Source: Klebsiella sp. WP3-W18-ESBL-02
GTDB taxonomy: Bacteria; Pseudomonadota; Gammaproteobacteria; Enterobacterales; Enterobacteriaceae
DNA: 64,000 bases
Assembly (NCBI RefSeq): GCF_014168815.1
Contig: NZ_AP021972.1
Location: 2,790,001 to 2,854,000, forward strand
Direction of reading: 5' to 3'
Shown here: in pieces, positions 63,479 through 64,000 of the stretch
How the letters are laid out: each line of letters begins with the position of its first letter
Numbering within the stretch: the first letter of the stretch is position 1
Program-made: the position numbers and the translations under genes
The notes under the pieces: generated by a model
Told to the model about the DNA's origin: nothing
The model's input: the letters and a program-made list of their open reading frames with translations, nothing else
Databases searched by the model: none

Positions 63479-64000
63479 AGCTCACCGCAGGTAAAGCGTA
63501 GCGCCGGCTGCGCGTCGGCGGCGAGCCACGTGGGGCCGTCGAGATCGGCAAAACGTACCTGTGGTGCCAGCGGTAGCGCGGCGGCAATGGCCCGCGACGT
63601 GCAAAGCATACAGCCAAGCATCAGCGCAAAATTCTGCGCTTTTGCCTCGGCCGCCAGCGCCAGCGCTTCGGTCAACCCACCGGTTTTATCGAGTTTGATA
63701 TTCACCATCTCATAGCGCCCGTGCAGCATCGACAGGTCTTCACGGGTATGGCAGCTTTCGTCAGCGCAGATCGGCAACGGGTGAATAAACGTCTCCAGCG
63801 CGTCATCTTCGCCCACCGGCAGCGGCTGCTCCAGCATGGCGACGCGCAGGTCCGCCAGCAGCTGGCAGCGTGCGGCCAGCCCCTCGCCGCGCCAGGACTC
63901 ATTGGCATCGACAATCAGCGTCGCCTCCGGTACGGCTTCGCGAATCGCCACCATTCGCTCACAGATAAAATGATTGTCCAGCTTCACCTTCAGCAGCCTG
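63469..64000 (-). CDS. ycjG: L-Ala-D/L-Glu epimerase YcjG (C-terminal part, cut by window edge)
   Basis: Enolase-superfamily enzyme that converts L-Ala-D-Glu to L-Ala-L-Glu, the step after MpaA. Only the C-terminal 176 codons are inside; the frame is open to 64000. Metal ligands are in LIVDANESW, LEQPLP and CADESCH, and the catalytic Lys is in NIKLDKTGG, all of which fit the muconate-lactonizing subgroup. Its ATG lies beyond the window. Confidence 0.94.
   Translation of the reverse strand, partial: RLLKVKLDNHFICERMVAIREAVPEATLIVDANESWRGEGLAARCQLLADLRVAMLEQPLPVGEDDALETFIHPLPICADESCHTREDLSMLHGRYEMVNIKLDKTGGLTEALALAAEAKAQNFALMLGCMLCTSRAIAAALPLAPQVRFADLDGPTWLAADAQPALRFTCGELHL

Overview
The window is chromosomal DNA from an enterobacterium, most likely of the Klebsiella/Raoultella group. 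Three points support this: nearly every core gene reads as a close match to its E. coli counterpart; a complete nasR-nasFEDCBA-type nitrate assimilation cluster, as described in Klebsiella oxytoca, sits next to narKXL; and a quinate/shikimate catabolic locus sits next to pykF. Species cannot be fixed from the sequence alone. No rRNA, tRNA or CRISPR array was found. One small RNA gene, fnrS, is recognisable.

Layout. 1-8.9 kb: respiratory nitrate genes, with narG (5' part only), narK, and narX-narL divergent from narK behind FNR and NarL sites, then the ychO beta-barrel gene. 9.0-20.0 kb: assimilatory nitrate operon on the minus strand, nasR then nasF-E-D-(C-B)-A. Its leader shows a sigma-54 promoter, two ANTAR hexaloop hairpins and a terminator. 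nasF looks broken by an internal deletion, and nasC and nasB read as one continuous frame. 20.0-23.1 kb: ychN, a DUF1883 gene, chaC and chaA. 23.1-26.8 kb: a FecCD-type ABC importer plus a leaderless ModA-like protein, bracketed by two ModE-like operators. This is probably a molybdate/tungstate system and could feed molybdenum to NarG and NasA. 26.8-31.7 kb: aroE-like dehydrogenase, MFS transporter, quiC and a divergent TetR regulator, i.e. quinate/shikimate to protocatechuate. 31.7-41.1 kb: fumD, pykF, lpp, ldtE and the sufABCDSE Fe-S assembly operon.

41.1-47.1 kb is an accessory patch: integrase-upstream-like GC tracts, a sulP-usp pair flanked by a repeated 24-bp stem-loop, an AT-rich lipoprotein gene, a decayed phage dnaC and an exported OB-fold-like gene. 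47.1-50.0 kb: periplasmic hiuH, ydfZ and a LexA-boxed umuDC pair. 50.2-64.0 kb: ttcA, dbpA, fnrS, zntB, a chemoreceptor, an MHYT-GGDEF-EAL protein, an aldo/keto reductase, a small membrane protein, bdcA, a DJ-1/PfpI protein, then mppA, mpaA and the C-terminal part of ycjG (murein peptide recycling).

Recurring regulation is by oxygen and nitrate (FNR boxes at narG, narK/narX and fnrS; NarL heptamers), nitrogen status (sigma-54 promoter and NasR antitermination at nasF) and metals (Fur at suf, ModE-like sites at the ABC importer). All functional calls rest on reading the sequence and on recalled family knowledge; no database search was run.
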